Source of the DNA: Streptomyces sp. NBC_00091 | GTDB lineage: Bacteria > Actinomycetota > Actinomycetes > Streptomycetales > Streptomycetaceae | Length of the DNA stretch: 64,000 nucleotides | Direction of reading: 5' to 3' | Assembly (NCBI RefSeq): GCF_026343185.1 | Contig: NZ_JAPEMA010000002.1 | Coordinates: 372,001 to 436,000, forward strand | Part shown: piece after piece, positions 49,171 to 57,950 of the stretch | Layout: every line of letters starts with the position of its first letter | Position numbering within the stretch: the stretch's first letter is position 1 | Translations under genes and position numbers: made by a program | Notes under the pieces: generated by a model | Told to the model about the DNA's origin: nothing | Database searches by the model: none | The model's input: only the letters and a program-made list of their open reading frames with translations

Positions 49171-49839
49171 TCAGCCGTCGTCGCCCAGGCCCGCGTCCCG
49201 GGCCCGGGCGACGGCCTCGGCGCGGGAGGTGACCTGGAGCTTCTCGAAGACGTGGGTGATGTGGTTGCGGACGGTCTTCTCGGACAGGACCAGCTCCCGG
49301 GCGATGCGCCGGTTGTCGTGGCCCCGTGAGATCAGCTCGAGCACCTCGACCTCACGGGAGGTCAGGGAGGGGAACAGCTGTCCGGCGTCGCGCCGGTGAC
49401 CGCCCGCCAGGAGCGCGGAGAGCCGGGCCGCGATCTCCGAGCCGATGACGGCGCCGCCGGCGGCGACCGTGCGCAGGGCGTGCAGGACCTCCTCGGAACC
49501 CGCGCCCTTGACCACGTAGCCGCGGGCACCCGCCTGGAGGGCGGCGAGGAGGCTGCCGTCGTCGTCGGACATGGTGAGCATGAGGACCGGCAGCCCGGGG
49601 TGGGTGCCGGCGAGGCGGCGGGTGGCCTCGATCCCGGAGACGTCGGGCAGGGACAGGTCCATCACGACCACGTCCGGCCGGTGCCGGTCCACCGCGTCCG
49701 GGACCTCACCGCCGGTCTCGGCCTCGGCGACGACGACCGCGCCCCGGGTGCTCTCCAGGGCGGCCCGCAGGCCCTCGCGGAACAGGGGGTGGTCATCGAC
49801 GATCAAGACACGGGGGATCGTTCGGTCTTCTTCGTCCAC
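49171..49839 (-). CDS. NarL/LuxR-type response regulator
   Basis: A 222-residue response regulator. The receiver domain (residues 9-125) carries VDDHPLF and the phospho-acceptor Asp in VVMDLSLPD, and the C-terminal LuxR-type HTH (about 155-215) reads LTSREVEVLELISRGHDNRRIA and then VSEKTVRNH-like LSEKTVRNHITHVF. It is upstream of and paired with the histidine kinase. It is divergent from the dehydroquinate-synthase-like gene with 133 bases between starts, so it might also act on that promoter. Confidence 0.92.
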   Translation of the reverse strand: MDEEDRTIPRVLIVDDHPLFREGLRAALESTRGAVVVAEAETGGEVPDAVDRHRPDVVVMDLSLPDVSGIEATRRLAGTHPGLPVLMLTMSDDDGSLLAALQAGARGYVVKGAGSEEVLHALRTVAAGGAVIGSEIAARLSALLAGGHRRDAGQLFPSLTSREVEVLELISRGHDNRRIARELVLSEKTVRNHITHVFEKLQVTSRAEAVARARDAGLGDDG

Positions 49840-49972
49840 GGATCGACACTAGCAGTTACCAAACAGTCACCGAGGGCGACTCGAGGGGGAGGGGCCCGGG
49901 AGGGCGCGGTGGGTCCGGGAGGGGGTCGCTGCCCCATGCCCTTGGGGTGCGGGCGCACGGATCGTGGGCGGC

Positions 49973-51124
49973 ATGTCCGTACACCCCTCCTCCGTCCGCA
50001 TCGACCGGTCGCTGCTCTCCGGCCCGGCGCACGTCCGCGTGCAGATCCGCTACGGGGACGGCTCGGCCGGTGAACTCCCCGGGATCCTGCGGGAGCTGGG
50101 CCCCGGCCGGATCGCCCTGGTCACCGGCCCCGGCCTGCCGCGCGAGCACGCCGCGCGCGTGCTGCGCCTGCTCGGCGCGGCCGCGCCCACCGGGGTGCTG
50201 TGGCCCGACGGCGGCGGCCCCCTCGTGGTCCCCGACGGCGCCCTCGTCGTCGCGCTCGGCGGTACCCGCGTGATCGCCGCGGCCGGCCGGGCCCGCTGCG
50301 CCGACGGCACGCGCCCGGCCCTCGTACGCCTGCCCACCACCCTGCGGGCCATGTCGGACACGGCCCTGTCGGTGGCCGGCCCGGGCGGCCGGATCTCGGC
50401 GCCGATCCTGGTCCGGATCCAGCTGGAGTTCCTCGCGACCTTGGCGCCGCAGGCCCTGCGCGCCGGGCTGAGCCCGCTGCTGCGCACCGTGCTGGCCGTC
50501 GTCCCGGCCTCCGCGGAGCGCGTGGCCTCCCGGCTGCGGCCCGGCGGCGGCTACGACCCGGGCACCCTCGCGTCGTTCGTCTCCCTCTGCCTGGAGGCCA
50601 GGGCCGCCCTCGCCTGCCACGACCCGCTCGAACGGGGTCCCGCGGCGGCCCTGCGCTACGGCGACACCGTGGCCCGGGCCCTGCGGAGCCTGGCCGGCCC
50701 GGACCTGCGCCACGGGGACGCGCTCGCCCTGGGCCTGCGCGCCGCCGCGGGCGTCTCCCGCCGCTCGGGCCTGCTGGACCCGGCGGACGAGGCCGCCCAC
50801 GAGGACCTCCTGGACCGCGCCGGGGCCGCCCGGGCCCTGCCCGGCGGGATCCTCCCGCGGGAGCTGGCCGCGGCGGTGACCGGGGGCCGGGATCAGGCCC
50901 GCATGGTGCTGCTGCGCGGGCCGGGCGATCCGTACGCGCACCACGGCGGGCTGCTCACCCCGGTCGCCGCCGACGTCCTGGAAGCGGCACTGGCGCAGCT
51001 CGTGCCGGCCGGGCGGCGGGTCCCGGGACCGGACCGGGACCGCGCGCGGATCCAGGTCCCGGGCGGACGGGACAGCGGGCGCCCCACGGTGGACGGACCA
51101 TCGGCCCCACTCCCCAGGCAGTGA
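49973..51124 (+). CDS. Dehydroquinate-synthase-like protein, probably inactive
   Basis: A 383-residue protein with the sugar-phosphate-cyclase fold of AroB. Recognisable are VVALGG (93-98, nucleotide site), VRLPTTLRAMSDTALSV (118-134, compare VPTTLLAQVDAS), ALRAGLSPLLRTVL, and LRYGDTVARALRSLAGPDLRHGDALALG. In AroB the zinc is held by one Glu (AEVIK) and two His (GHTxGH and HGEAV). Here Pro168 replaces the Glu and Asp231/Arg235 replace the GHTxGH His, while His247 is kept. The substrate Lys of GGKTG is also gone. It is therefore probably a pseudoenzyme. It lies 5 bases before the asparagine-synthase-like gene. ATG 49973 is chosen; GTG 49964 is possible. Confidence 0.7.
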   Translation: MSVHPSSVRIDRSLLSGPAHVRVQIRYGDGSAGELPGILRELGPGRIALVTGPGLPREHAARVLRLLGAAAPTGVLWPDGGGPLVVPDGALVVALGGTRVIAAAGRARCADGTRPALVRLPTTLRAMSDTALSVAGPGGRISAPILVRIQLEFLATLAPQALRAGLSPLLRTVLAVVPASAERVASRLRPGGGYDPGTLASFVSLCLEARAALACHDPLERGPAAALRYGDTVARALRSLAGPDLRHGDALALGLRAAAGVSRRSGLLDPADEAAHEDLLDRAGAARALPGGILPRELAAAVTGGRDQARMVLLRGPGDPYAHHGGLLTPVAADVLEAALAQLVPAGRRVPGPDRDRARIQVPGGRDSGRPTVDGPSAPLPRQ

Positions 51125-51129
51125 TCACC

Positions 51130-52818
51130 ATGTACCGATTCCTCGGCCACTTCGGCGCCGGCCTCCCGGCGCACCGGCTGCGCGCCGCCGCCGCGCAACT
51201 CCGCACCGGCCCTCCCGGCGGCCTGTGCCTGCACCACGGCGAGGGGTGGGCGCTGGCGGCCGGCCGGGCGTCGGCCCTGGGCGATGTCACCGCCGTGCTC
51301 GACGGCGAGATCGACAACCGGCTCGCCCTCGCCACCCGGCTGGAGGTACGCGGCCACGCGGTCGCCGACCGGAACGACCCGGCGCTGCTGCGCTCCGCCT
51401 TCGAGCTGGACGGCGCGGAGTTCGCGGCGCACCTCGAGGGCGGGTACGCGGCGGCCGTGGTCGACGCCCGCGCCGAGCCGGTGCTGGTCCTGGCCACCGA
51501 CGCGGCGGGCACCACCCCGCTGTACTACCACTGGGAGCCTGGCCGGGGGCGGCTGTGCTTCGCCTCCGACGTCCCGGCCCTGCTCGCGCTGCTGCCGGAC
51601 CCGCCGGGGCTGTGGGAGCCCGGCCTGGACGCGTACCTCACCACGGGGGCGCCGCTCGACGGGCGGACCCTGATCGAGGGGGTGCGGATGCTGCCGCCCG
51701 GCACGACCGCCGTGTGCTCGCACCGCACGGGCCTGCGGCTGGTGCGCCGGGCGGGCGCCGCCCGGCGGACGGTGCCCGCGCCCGGGACCGCCGCGGGGGC
51801 GCGGGAGCGGCTGCTCGAGCAGGTGCGGCGGCGCTCGGGCGGCGCGGGGCCGCTGTGCGTGCTGGGCTCCGGGGGGCCGGGCGCCGAGCTGGTGGCGGAA
51901 CTGGCCGGGGCGGCCAGGCCGGAGCTGGCCTCGGTGGGCGTTCCCGACGGCGGAGTGCCCGGCTCCGGTGGCCTGGACCCGGCCCGGCTGCCGGAGCTGC
52001 TGCCCGAACTGGCCTGGCGGCTGGGACAGCCGGACCCGGACCCGGCCGCGCTGCGCGGCTTCGCCCTGTTCGAGGCCGCGCGCCGGGCGGGATTCCGTAC
52101 CGCGCTGGCCACCGACCCGGTCGAGGAGCTCGCCGAGGGCCGCCGGCGGGTCGGGGCGGCCGTGCGCGCCGGCTCGGCGGCCGCGTACGCCGACACGCTC
52201 GGCCCCGTCCCCGCCGGGGCCCGCTCCCGCCTCTACAGCTCCGAGTACCGCGCGTACCTCGCCGGCCGGGGCGACGCCGCGCGGTCCCTGGCCGAGCGGC
52301 TCGGGGGCGGGGCGGAACTCGCCGGTGCGGCGGCCCGCTTCGAGCTGGAGGTGCTGCTGCCCGCGCGCGGTCTGCGCCGGCTGGCGCACCTGAGCGCCGC
52401 GCACGGGGTCCGGGCCCGGCTCCCGCTGTCGCCGCGCCGGGCCTGGGCGGCCCTGCCTGCGGCGGGGCCCGGGGCGGCCGGGCAGCCGGTGACGGCCCTG
52501 CTCACCCGGGACGGCCCGCTGGCCGCGCTGGCCCTCGAGGTGCTCTCCCCCGGACGCCTGCGGTCCTCGGGGCTGCTGGATCCGGCGGCCGTGGGGAGCC
52601 TGCTGGCCGCGCAGTTCGACCGGCCGTCGGACCGGCTCGCGGCCACCGTGTGGTCGCTGCTGATGTTCGAACTGTGGCGCGAGGAGTACGCGGTGGCGGT
52701 ACGCCGCCCGGCGCGCCCCGCCGAGGTCCTGACGCTCACGGCCGCGGGCCGATGGCGAGCCGGACCGGCGGCCGGGCCGGCGGTGGCGGCAGCCGCAGCG
52801 GCCCGCGCCCCGGGGTGA
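51130..52818 (+). CDS. Asparagine-synthase-like protein, probably inactive
   Basis: A 562-residue protein with the two-domain layout of AsnB. The glutaminase-type N-domain begins MYRFLGHFG, so the catalytic Cys directly after Met is missing. The ATP-pyrophosphatase P-loop SGGxDS reads GSGGPGAEL near residue 246. The late VRARLPLSPRRAWAALPA and WSLLMFELWREEY segments match conserved AsnB helices. Both half-sites are therefore degraded. Lasso-peptide cyclases also lack the Cys but keep SGGxDS, so this is not an ordinary cyclase. It is coupled to the dehydroquinate-synthase-like gene. The 3' end overlaps the convergent anmK gene by 83 bases. Confidence 0.7.
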   Translation: MYRFLGHFGAGLPAHRLRAAAAQLRTGPPGGLCLHHGEGWALAAGRASALGDVTAVLDGEIDNRLALATRLEVRGHAVADRNDPALLRSAFELDGAEFAAHLEGGYAAAVVDARAEPVLVLATDAAGTTPLYYHWEPGRGRLCFASDVPALLALLPDPPGLWEPGLDAYLTTGAPLDGRTLIEGVRMLPPGTTAVCSHRTGLRLVRRAGAARRTVPAPGTAAGARERLLEQVRRRSGGAGPLCVLGSGGPGAELVAELAGAARPELASVGVPDGGVPGSGGLDPARLPELLPELAWRLGQPDPDPAALRGFALFEAARRAGFRTALATDPVEELAEGRRRVGAAVRAGSAAAYADTLGPVPAGARSRLYSSEYRAYLAGRGDAARSLAERLGGGAELAGAAARFELEVLLPARGLRRLAHLSAAHGVRARLPLSPRRAWAALPAAGPGAAGQPVTALLTRDGPLAALALEVLSPGRLRSSGLLDPAAVGSLLAAQFDRPSDRLAATVWSLLMFELWREEYAVAVRRPARPAEVLTLTAAGRWRAGPAAGPAVAAAAAARAPG

Positions 52819-53920
52819 GGGAGCCGAGGAGCCGGGGTCCCCGGGCCCCGGTGCACCCGGGGGCGTTGCCGGGCAGGCCGTGGAGGGTGAGGAAGCCGAG
52901 GACGGCGAAGGCGTACGCCTCCTTCGCGGCGGCGGGCAGGCCCAGTGCCGAGGAGTCCAGCAGGGCGGTGCGCGGGGGCAGTTCCTCGCGGAGCATCGCC
53001 ATGAGGGCCGGGTTGCGGGTGCCTCCGCCGGAGGCGATGACCTCGGTGACGCGCAGCGGGCGCAGCGCGTCGGCGACGGTGCGGGCGGTGAGCCGGGCGA
53101 GGGTGGCGAGGAGGTCCTGCGGCGGGAGGGCGGTGAGACCGGCGAGGGCGGTGCGCAGGTGGCCGGGGTGGAACAGCTCCTTGCCGGTGGTCTTGGGGGC
53201 GGGCAGCCGGTAGTAGGGCTCGGCGAGCAGGCGCCGCAGGAGCGGTTCGTGGACCCGGCCGGCGGCGGCGAGGGCGCCGTCCTCGTCGTATCCGAGCCGC
53301 CCGCCGGTGAGTTCCCGTACGGCGGCGTCCATCAGGGCGTTGCCGGGGCCGGTGTCGAAGGCCACGGGCGGGCCGGCCGGGGGCAGGGCGGTGAGGTTGG
53401 CGATCCCGCCGATGTTCAGGGCGGCGGGCGCGCCGGGCCGCCCGCGCAGCAGCATCAGGTCGACGAGGCTGACGAGCGGGGCGCCCTGGCCGCCGGCCGC
53501 GATGTCGCGGGGGCGGAAGCCGGAGACGACGGGGCGGCCGGTGGCCTCGGCGATCCAGGCGGGGTGGCCGAGCTGGAGGGTGCCGTGGACCTGGCCGGCG
53601 GCCGTCCAGTGGTAGACGGTCTGGCCGTGCGAGGCGATCAGCTCGGCGCGGCCCGCGCACAGTTCGTGGTCGGCGCGGGCCGCGAGCGCGGCGAAGGCCT
53701 GCCCGATGCGGGTGTCGAGGAGGCACACGTCGGCGAGGGAGGCGGGTGCGGGTGGCAGGGCCGCCGCGAGGGCGTCGCGCAGGGCGGCCTCGTAGGGGGC
53801 GCTGACCATGCCGAGCGGGACCAGCCGCAGGGTCTGGCCCCCGTCCTCGAAGCCGAGGTGGGCGGCGGCCGCGTCGACGGCGTCGTACGAGGTGCCCGAC
53901 ATCAGGCCGACCACCCTCAT
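52736..53920 (-). CDS. anmK: Anhydro-N-acetylmuramic acid kinase
   Basis: A 394-residue sugar kinase of the ASKHA fold. It opens with GLMSGTSYDAVDAA (family: GLMSGTSLDGID), and contains LIASHGQTVYH, LNIGGIANLT, FDTGPGNALMD and VIASGGGTRNP, all AnmK signatures. It cleaves and phosphorylates 1,6-anhydroMurNAc to MurNAc-6-phosphate during cell-wall recycling. Its ATG overlaps the stop of the preceding MFS gene as ATGA. The Pro/Arg-rich C-terminal 35 residues are an extension overlapping the neighbouring gene's end. Confidence 0.92.
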   Translation of the reverse strand: MRVVGLMSGTSYDAVDAAAAHLGFEDGGQTLRLVPLGMVSAPYEAALRDALAAALPPAPASLADVCLLDTRIGQAFAALAARADHELCAGRAELIASHGQTVYHWTAAGQVHGTLQLGHPAWIAEATGRPVVSGFRPRDIAAGGQGAPLVSLVDLMLLRGRPGAPAALNIGGIANLTALPPAGPPVAFDTGPGNALMDAAVRELTGGRLGYDEDGALAAAGRVHEPLLRRLLAEPYYRLPAPKTTGKELFHPGHLRTALAGLTALPPQDLLATLARLTARTVADALRPLRVTEVIASGGGTRNPALMAMLREELPPRTALLDSSALGLPAAAKEAYAFAVLGFLTLHGLPGNAPGCTGARGPRLLGSLTPGRGPLRLPPPPARPPVRLAIGPRP

Positions 53921-55224
53921 CGCAGCGGCCCGCGGTGGTCGTCGCCGCGCAGGCCGGACAGGGCGAGGGCGCTGAGGGCGCAGGCGCCGGCGGCGTAGTA
54001 GGCGGGGATGTCCGGGTCGCCGGTGGCGGCGGTCAGGGTCGTGATGACGAGGCCCGCGCAGCCGGAGAACACCGCGCCGGTGAGGGCGTACGCCAGTCCG
54101 AGCCCGGTGCAGCGCACCCGTGCGGGGAACATTTCGGCGAGCATCGCGGGGCCCGGGCCGGCGAGCAGGCCGACGGTGGCGCCCGCGGCGAGGACGGCGG
54201 CGGCTCTGGCCGGTGCGGGGGCGGCGGGGTCCTGGAGGAGGTGGAGCAGCGGGAGCGCGAAGAGGGTGACGGCCAGGGCTCCGGCGAGCATGACGGGGCG
54301 GCGGCCGACGCGGTCGCTGAGGATCCCGGCGGGCAGGATCGCCGCGGCGAAGCCGAGGTTGGCGAGGGTGGTGGCGATCAGGGCCTCCCGGAAGGACGCG
54401 CCGAGCGTGGCCTGGAGGTAGGAGGGCAGGACCACGAGGAAGGTGTACCCGGCCGCCGACCAGCCCATGAGCCGCCCGATGCCGAGGACGACGGCCCTGG
54501 CGGTGGTGGAGCGGGTGGTGGAGCGGGTGCTGCCGCCGGGGGGTGTCCTGGGGGGCGGACCGGGCTCGTCGGGCAGGGCGGAGCGCAGCCGGTACGCGGC
54601 CAGTCCGAGCGGGAGGGCCAGCAGGAAGGGGATCCGCCAGCCCCAGGCGTGCAGGGCGGCCGGGGAGAGGACCGTGGCCAGGAGCGCGGCGACGGCCGCG
54701 CCGGCGAGCAGGCCGAGGGCGACGGTGAAGGACTGCCAGGCGCCGTGGCGGCCGCGTCGGCCCGGGGGCGCGGATTCCGTCATCAGGGCCACGGCGCCGC
54801 CGAACTCCCCTCCCAGGCACAGCCCTTGCAGGATGCGGAGCCCGGTGAGCAGCCAGGGGGCCGCGGCGCCGACGGTGGCCCGGGTCGGGAGCAGGCCGAT
54901 CAGGGTGGTGGCCAGGGTCATCAGGGCGATGACGAGGATCAGGGCGGGGCGGCGGCCGATGCGGTCGCCGAGGCGGCCGAAGAGGAGGGCGCCGGCGGGG
55001 CGGAAGAAGAAGGCCACCGCGAAGGAGGCGTACGTGGCGACCAGCGGGCCGGCGCCGCCCTGTCCGGCCGCCGGGGTGAAGAAGCGCTCGGCGATGACCG
55101 TGGCGAAGGCGCCGTAGACGCCGAACTCGTACCACTCGACGAAGTTCCCGGCCGCGCCGGCGAGCAGCACCCGGCGCGAATGGACCGCGGCGGGCGCCGT
55201 GGGGCGCACTGCGAGGGGGGTCAT
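53917..55224 (-). CDS. MFS transporter of the metabolite:H+ symporter (MHS) type
   Basis: A 435-residue, 12-helix transporter. AGNFVEWYEFGVYGAFATVI in helix 1 and FGRLGDRIGRRPALI in the first loop are hallmarks of the MHS group (ProP/citrate/shikimate-like). It lies in a three-gene unit, 10 bases after the L,D-transpeptidase and overlapping anmK by 4 bases. Uptake of a cell-wall breakdown product such as an anhydro-muramic compound is therefore an attractive inference, though MHS proteins usually carry acids or betaines. Confidence 0.88.
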   Translation of the reverse strand: MTPLAVRPTAPAAVHSRRVLLAGAAGNFVEWYEFGVYGAFATVIAERFFTPAAGQGGAGPLVATYASFAVAFFFRPAGALLFGRLGDRIGRRPALILVIALMTLATTLIGLLPTRATVGAAAPWLLTGLRILQGLCLGGEFGGAVALMTESAPPGRRGRHGAWQSFTVALGLLAGAAVAALLATVLSPAALHAWGWRIPFLLALPLGLAAYRLRSALPDEPGPPPRTPPGGSTRSTTRSTTARAVVLGIGRLMGWSAAGYTFLVVLPSYLQATLGASFREALIATTLANLGFAAAILPAGILSDRVGRRPVMLAGALAVTLFALPLLHLLQDPAAPAPARAAAVLAAGATVGLLAGPGPAMLAEMFPARVRCTGLGLAYALTGAVFSGCAGLVITTLTAATGDPDIPAYYAAGACALSALALSGLRGDDHRGPLR

Positions 55225-55234
55225 CCTGACCGGG

Positions 55235-56644
55235 TCATGTCGTGGGGTCGAGGCGCGAGGGGGGTTCCGCCGGCTGGTGCGCGGCGGCGGCGGGGGTCAG
55301 GGCGCTGCCCGACAGCCAGGTGCGCCAGTCCATGTTCCAGTCGCCGATGCCGTTGCCGAAGGGGTCCATCTTCTCACCCCCGCTGTTGACCACCTCGACG
55401 ATGTCGCCCTCGCGGACCGTCTCGTAGAACCAGGCGGCGTCCTTGGTGGACATGCCGGTGCAGCCGTGGCTGACGTTCTCCTCGCCCTGTGCCTCGACCG
55501 ACCAGGGCGCGGCGTGGACGTACTCGCCGCTCCAGGTCACCCGCGTCGCGTAGAAGACGGGGAGGTCGTAGAACTCCTTGGTGCCCTTCTTGATGCCGAC
55601 GGTGTCCCCGCGCATGCGGACCTTGTACTCCTTGCCGAGGACGACCTTGACGCCGCTGCGGGTCCGGAAGCCGGCCTTTCCGGTGGTGACCGGGATGGTC
55701 CTGATGACGCGTCCGTTGCGGCGTACGGTCATCAGGTGGGCGGCGGAGTCGGTGACGGCCTCGATCCGGTCCGCGACGGTGAACTCGAGGGGTTCGGAGG
55801 GGCCGCCGTACCCGTGCTCGCCGAGTTCGACGCCGTCGAGGCCGCTGCGGACGCGGACGACGGTGTGGGCGGGCCAGTAGGCGCGGGGCCGGAAGTGCAG
55901 GGTCGAGTCGTCGACCCAGTGCCAGGCTCCCTCGACGTGGGGTTCCGAGGTGACCTGGAGGGCTTGTTCCAGGCGGGCGCGGGCGGCGGGGTCGTCGGCG
56001 GGGACCGGGTGGCTGAGTTCGGCGGTGACGATCTCCCCCGCGCCGTACGTGCCGGGGCGGGGGCCGAAATCGACGGTGAGCCGGCCCTTGTCGGCGGGCG
56101 GCGCGGTCTCGAAGACCATGGTCACGCCGACGGGTGCGCCGTCGCCGTCCTGGGCGCCGACGCGGACGGTGTAGCCCTCCCCGGCCCGCAGGGGTTCGGT
56201 GTTGCGCCAGCGTCCGCCGTCCGGGCCGAGTTCGCCGGCGAGGTGGCGGCCGCGCCCGTCGGTGACGGTCACGTCGGTGAGGCGGCCGGCCTCTGCCCGG
56301 GCGAGGGCGATCTCGAGCGGGGCGCCCGCGTCCGTGGGGAGTTCGCCGGCGTCGCCGAGGGCCGGGTCCCACAGGACGGAGCCGCCGCGGGCGGTGGCGA
56401 GGACCCGCTGCTCCTGCCAGGCGCCGCACTGCCCTCCCCGGAAGGCCCGGGCGGCGCACCAGCCGGCGGCGGGCGCACGGGCGCCGTCCAGGGCCCGGCC
56501 GACCAGCAGGGTGACCGCCGCTTCGCGGGCGGTCCCGGGCGCCGCCACCGCCTCGGTCGTGCGGCCCGGTGCGGTGGCGACGGCCAGTACGGCCCCCGTC
56601 ACCGCGGCGACCGCACTCCACGCCTTCGTCCGCGACTTCGCCAC
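55235..56644 (-). CDS. L,D-transpeptidase with Ig-like domains
   Basis: A 469-residue exported enzyme. It has an N-terminal signal or anchor (AWSAVAAVTGAVLAVATA), about 130 residues with a Cys pair (GWCAAR, GGQCGAW), and two Ig-like beta domains at about 150-300 (family LDT). The catalytic YkuD domain at about 310-440 carries SHGCTGMS near residues 393-398, where the Cys is the nucleophile. It forms 3-3 cross-links in peptidoglycan, acting outside the membrane. It is the first gene of the unit with the MHS transporter and anmK, linking wall synthesis with wall recycling. Confidence 0.92.
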   Translation of the reverse strand: MAKSRTKAWSAVAAVTGAVLAVATAPGRTTEAVAAPGTAREAAVTLLVGRALDGARAPAAGWCAARAFRGGQCGAWQEQRVLATARGGSVLWDPALGDAGELPTDAGAPLEIALARAEAGRLTDVTVTDGRGRHLAGELGPDGGRWRNTEPLRAGEGYTVRVGAQDGDGAPVGVTMVFETAPPADKGRLTVDFGPRPGTYGAGEIVTAELSHPVPADDPAARARLEQALQVTSEPHVEGAWHWVDDSTLHFRPRAYWPAHTVVRVRSGLDGVELGEHGYGGPSEPLEFTVADRIEAVTDSAAHLMTVRRNGRVIRTIPVTTGKAGFRTRSGVKVVLGKEYKVRMRGDTVGIKKGTKEFYDLPVFYATRVTWSGEYVHAAPWSVEAQGEENVSHGCTGMSTKDAAWFYETVREGDIVEVVNSGGEKMDPFGNGIGDWNMDWRTWLSGSALTPAAAAHQPAEPPSRLDPTT

Positions 56645-56849
56645 GCAGCCCTCCCAGATCTCCCACGGCCGGATGGCAGCATCAAAGAGGACCGGAAGCA
56701 GAAACGATGATCATAAACTCGGCTCTGCGCCCGAACGGGGCCCCCAAGTGAACCCGGACGGAGCACCGCGCCCGCCTCCGGAGCGCGGACGGCGGAGGGC
56801 GGCCGGCGCAGCGGCGGAGCGGGGCGGTCCGGTCACGTAGGCTCGGCGG

Positions 56850-57470
56850 ATGGCGAAGTACTTCGACGTTCACCCCGAGAATCCCCAGCGGCGCACCCTC
56901 ACCAGTGTGGCCGACAGCATCCGCTCCGGCGCGCTCATCGCGTATCCCACGGACTCCTGCTTCGCGCTGGGGTGCCAGCTGGGCAACCGTGACGGCATCA
57001 CGCGGATCCGGTCGATCCGCGATCTGGACGACCGGCACCACTTCACCCTCGTGTGCCAGAACTTCGCCCAGCTGGGGCAGTTCGTGCACGTGGACAACGA
57101 CGTGTTCCGGGCCGTCAAGGCCGCGACCCCCGGCCCTTACACCTTCATCCTCAAGGCCACCTCGGAGGTGCCGCGCCAGCTGATGCACCCGAAGAAGAAG
57201 ACCGTCGGGGTCCGGATCCCCGACCACGTCGTCACCCAGGCCCTGCTCGCCGAGCTGGGCGGGCCGCTGGTCTCCAGCACCCTGCTGCTGCCGGGCGAGG
57301 AGGAGCCGATGACGCACGGCTGGGAGATCAAGGAGCGGCTCGACCACGTGGTGGACGCGGTGGTCGACTCCGGTGACTGCGGTACCCGGCCGACGACCGT
57401 CATCGACTTCTCCGAGGGCGAGGCCGAGATCGTACGCCGGGGGGCGGGCGACACCTCGCGGTTCGAGTAG
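56850..57470 (+). CDS. YciO/YrdC/Sua5-family protein
   Basis: A 206-residue single-domain protein of the Sua5/YciO/YrdC family. IAYPTDSCFALGCQLGNRDG, HHFTLVC and TPGPYTFILKAT, then KKKTVGVRIPDH form the nucleotide-binding, RNA-binding-like surface. The sequence is closer to YciO than to the tRNA threonylcarbamoyl-AMP synthase TsaC, so a role in t6A is possible but not assured. It is divergent from the L,D-transpeptidase, with 205 bases between starts. Confidence 0.88.
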   Translation: MAKYFDVHPENPQRRTLTSVADSIRSGALIAYPTDSCFALGCQLGNRDGITRIRSIRDLDDRHHFTLVCQNFAQLGQFVHVDNDVFRAVKAATPGPYTFILKATSEVPRQLMHPKKKTVGVRIPDHVVTQALLAELGGPLVSSTLLLPGEEEPMTHGWEIKERLDHVVDAVVDSGDCGTRPTTVIDFSEGEAEIVRRGAGDTSRFE

Positions 57471-57514
57471 CGGCCGCCGCCCGGCGCGCGAGTCCGTCGG
57501 CCCGGTCAGCTCCC

Positions 57515-57545
57515 GGCGGATTCCGGTTCGGGTCCGGAATCCGCC
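57515..57545. terminator. Hairpin behind the YciO gene
   Basis: GGCGGATTCCGG (57515-57526) and CCGGAATCCGCC (57534-57545) form a perfect 12-bp stem with a 7-base loop, 44 bases after the stop codon. It is probably a terminator. Its arms are copies of the decamer repeated nearby. Confidence 0.6.
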
Positions 57546-57580
57546 GTTCCGCAATCGGAATCCGCCAGCCGGAATCCGCC
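57515..57580. repeat. Four copies of decamer GGAATCCGCC
   Basis: Direct copies are at 57536-57545, 57557-57566 and 57571-57580, and an inverted copy at 57515-57524. Spacing is irregular (21 and 14 bases between direct starts). The array could be a regulator binding site or simply an expanded hairpin. Confidence 0.6.
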
Positions 57581-57950
57581 AGTCGGCTCCTCGATTCCGG
57601 CCACTTCGGAGCCCCTCGGGAATGGGCGCTCCATTGACACTCGAGCAATCCGAGACCAGAACTCGTTCAGCGGTGAACAGAATTGGCGAACCGGCGGTAA
57701 CTCCACGGATTCCCCGGGTGACGGAGAGGAGAAGAACGCCTGGTACGCCGGAATTGGTCCGGAGCACGGCTCGACTTTCACAAGATCCGTTATGTAGGGT
57801 TCCAGATATTCACCGCCCAACGGGGAGCGGCGAGCGGCCTCAGGCATTGGTCCGGACGTTTCCGGAGCGTGCCCGGCAGGGCGGCTCGATGGAACGACGC
57901 CCCCGTCACGCTCATCTGCGACACACGTGACCCGACACGGGGGACCATCA

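Larger units (their letters stand above)
57471..57950. other. Intergenic region before the TOMM regulator
   Basis: This 480-base gap contains a hairpin (57515-57545), four copies of a decamer (57515-57580), and then about 300 bases of noticeably lower GC content leading to the AfsR-like gene. Open frames exist but use codons such as ATA and TTA that are rare in this genome, so I read it as regulatory DNA, probably with the promoter of the AfsR-like gene. Confidence 0.55.

Noticed and set aside
51130..52818. Lasso-peptide cyclase
   Set aside because: The protein is AsnB-like without the Cys, as lasso cyclases are, but the SGGxDS adenylation loop is also lost, and no leader-binding protein, protease or precursor gene is adjacent.
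57506..57847. Minus-strand frame divergent from the AfsR-like gene (starts MPEAARRSPLGGEYLEPY) as a possible RiPP precursor
   Set aside because: It uses ATA, TTA and other codons rare in this genome, has no ribosome site, lacks a Cys/Ser/Thr-rich core, and runs into the decamer repeats. It is more likely AT-richer regulatory DNA.
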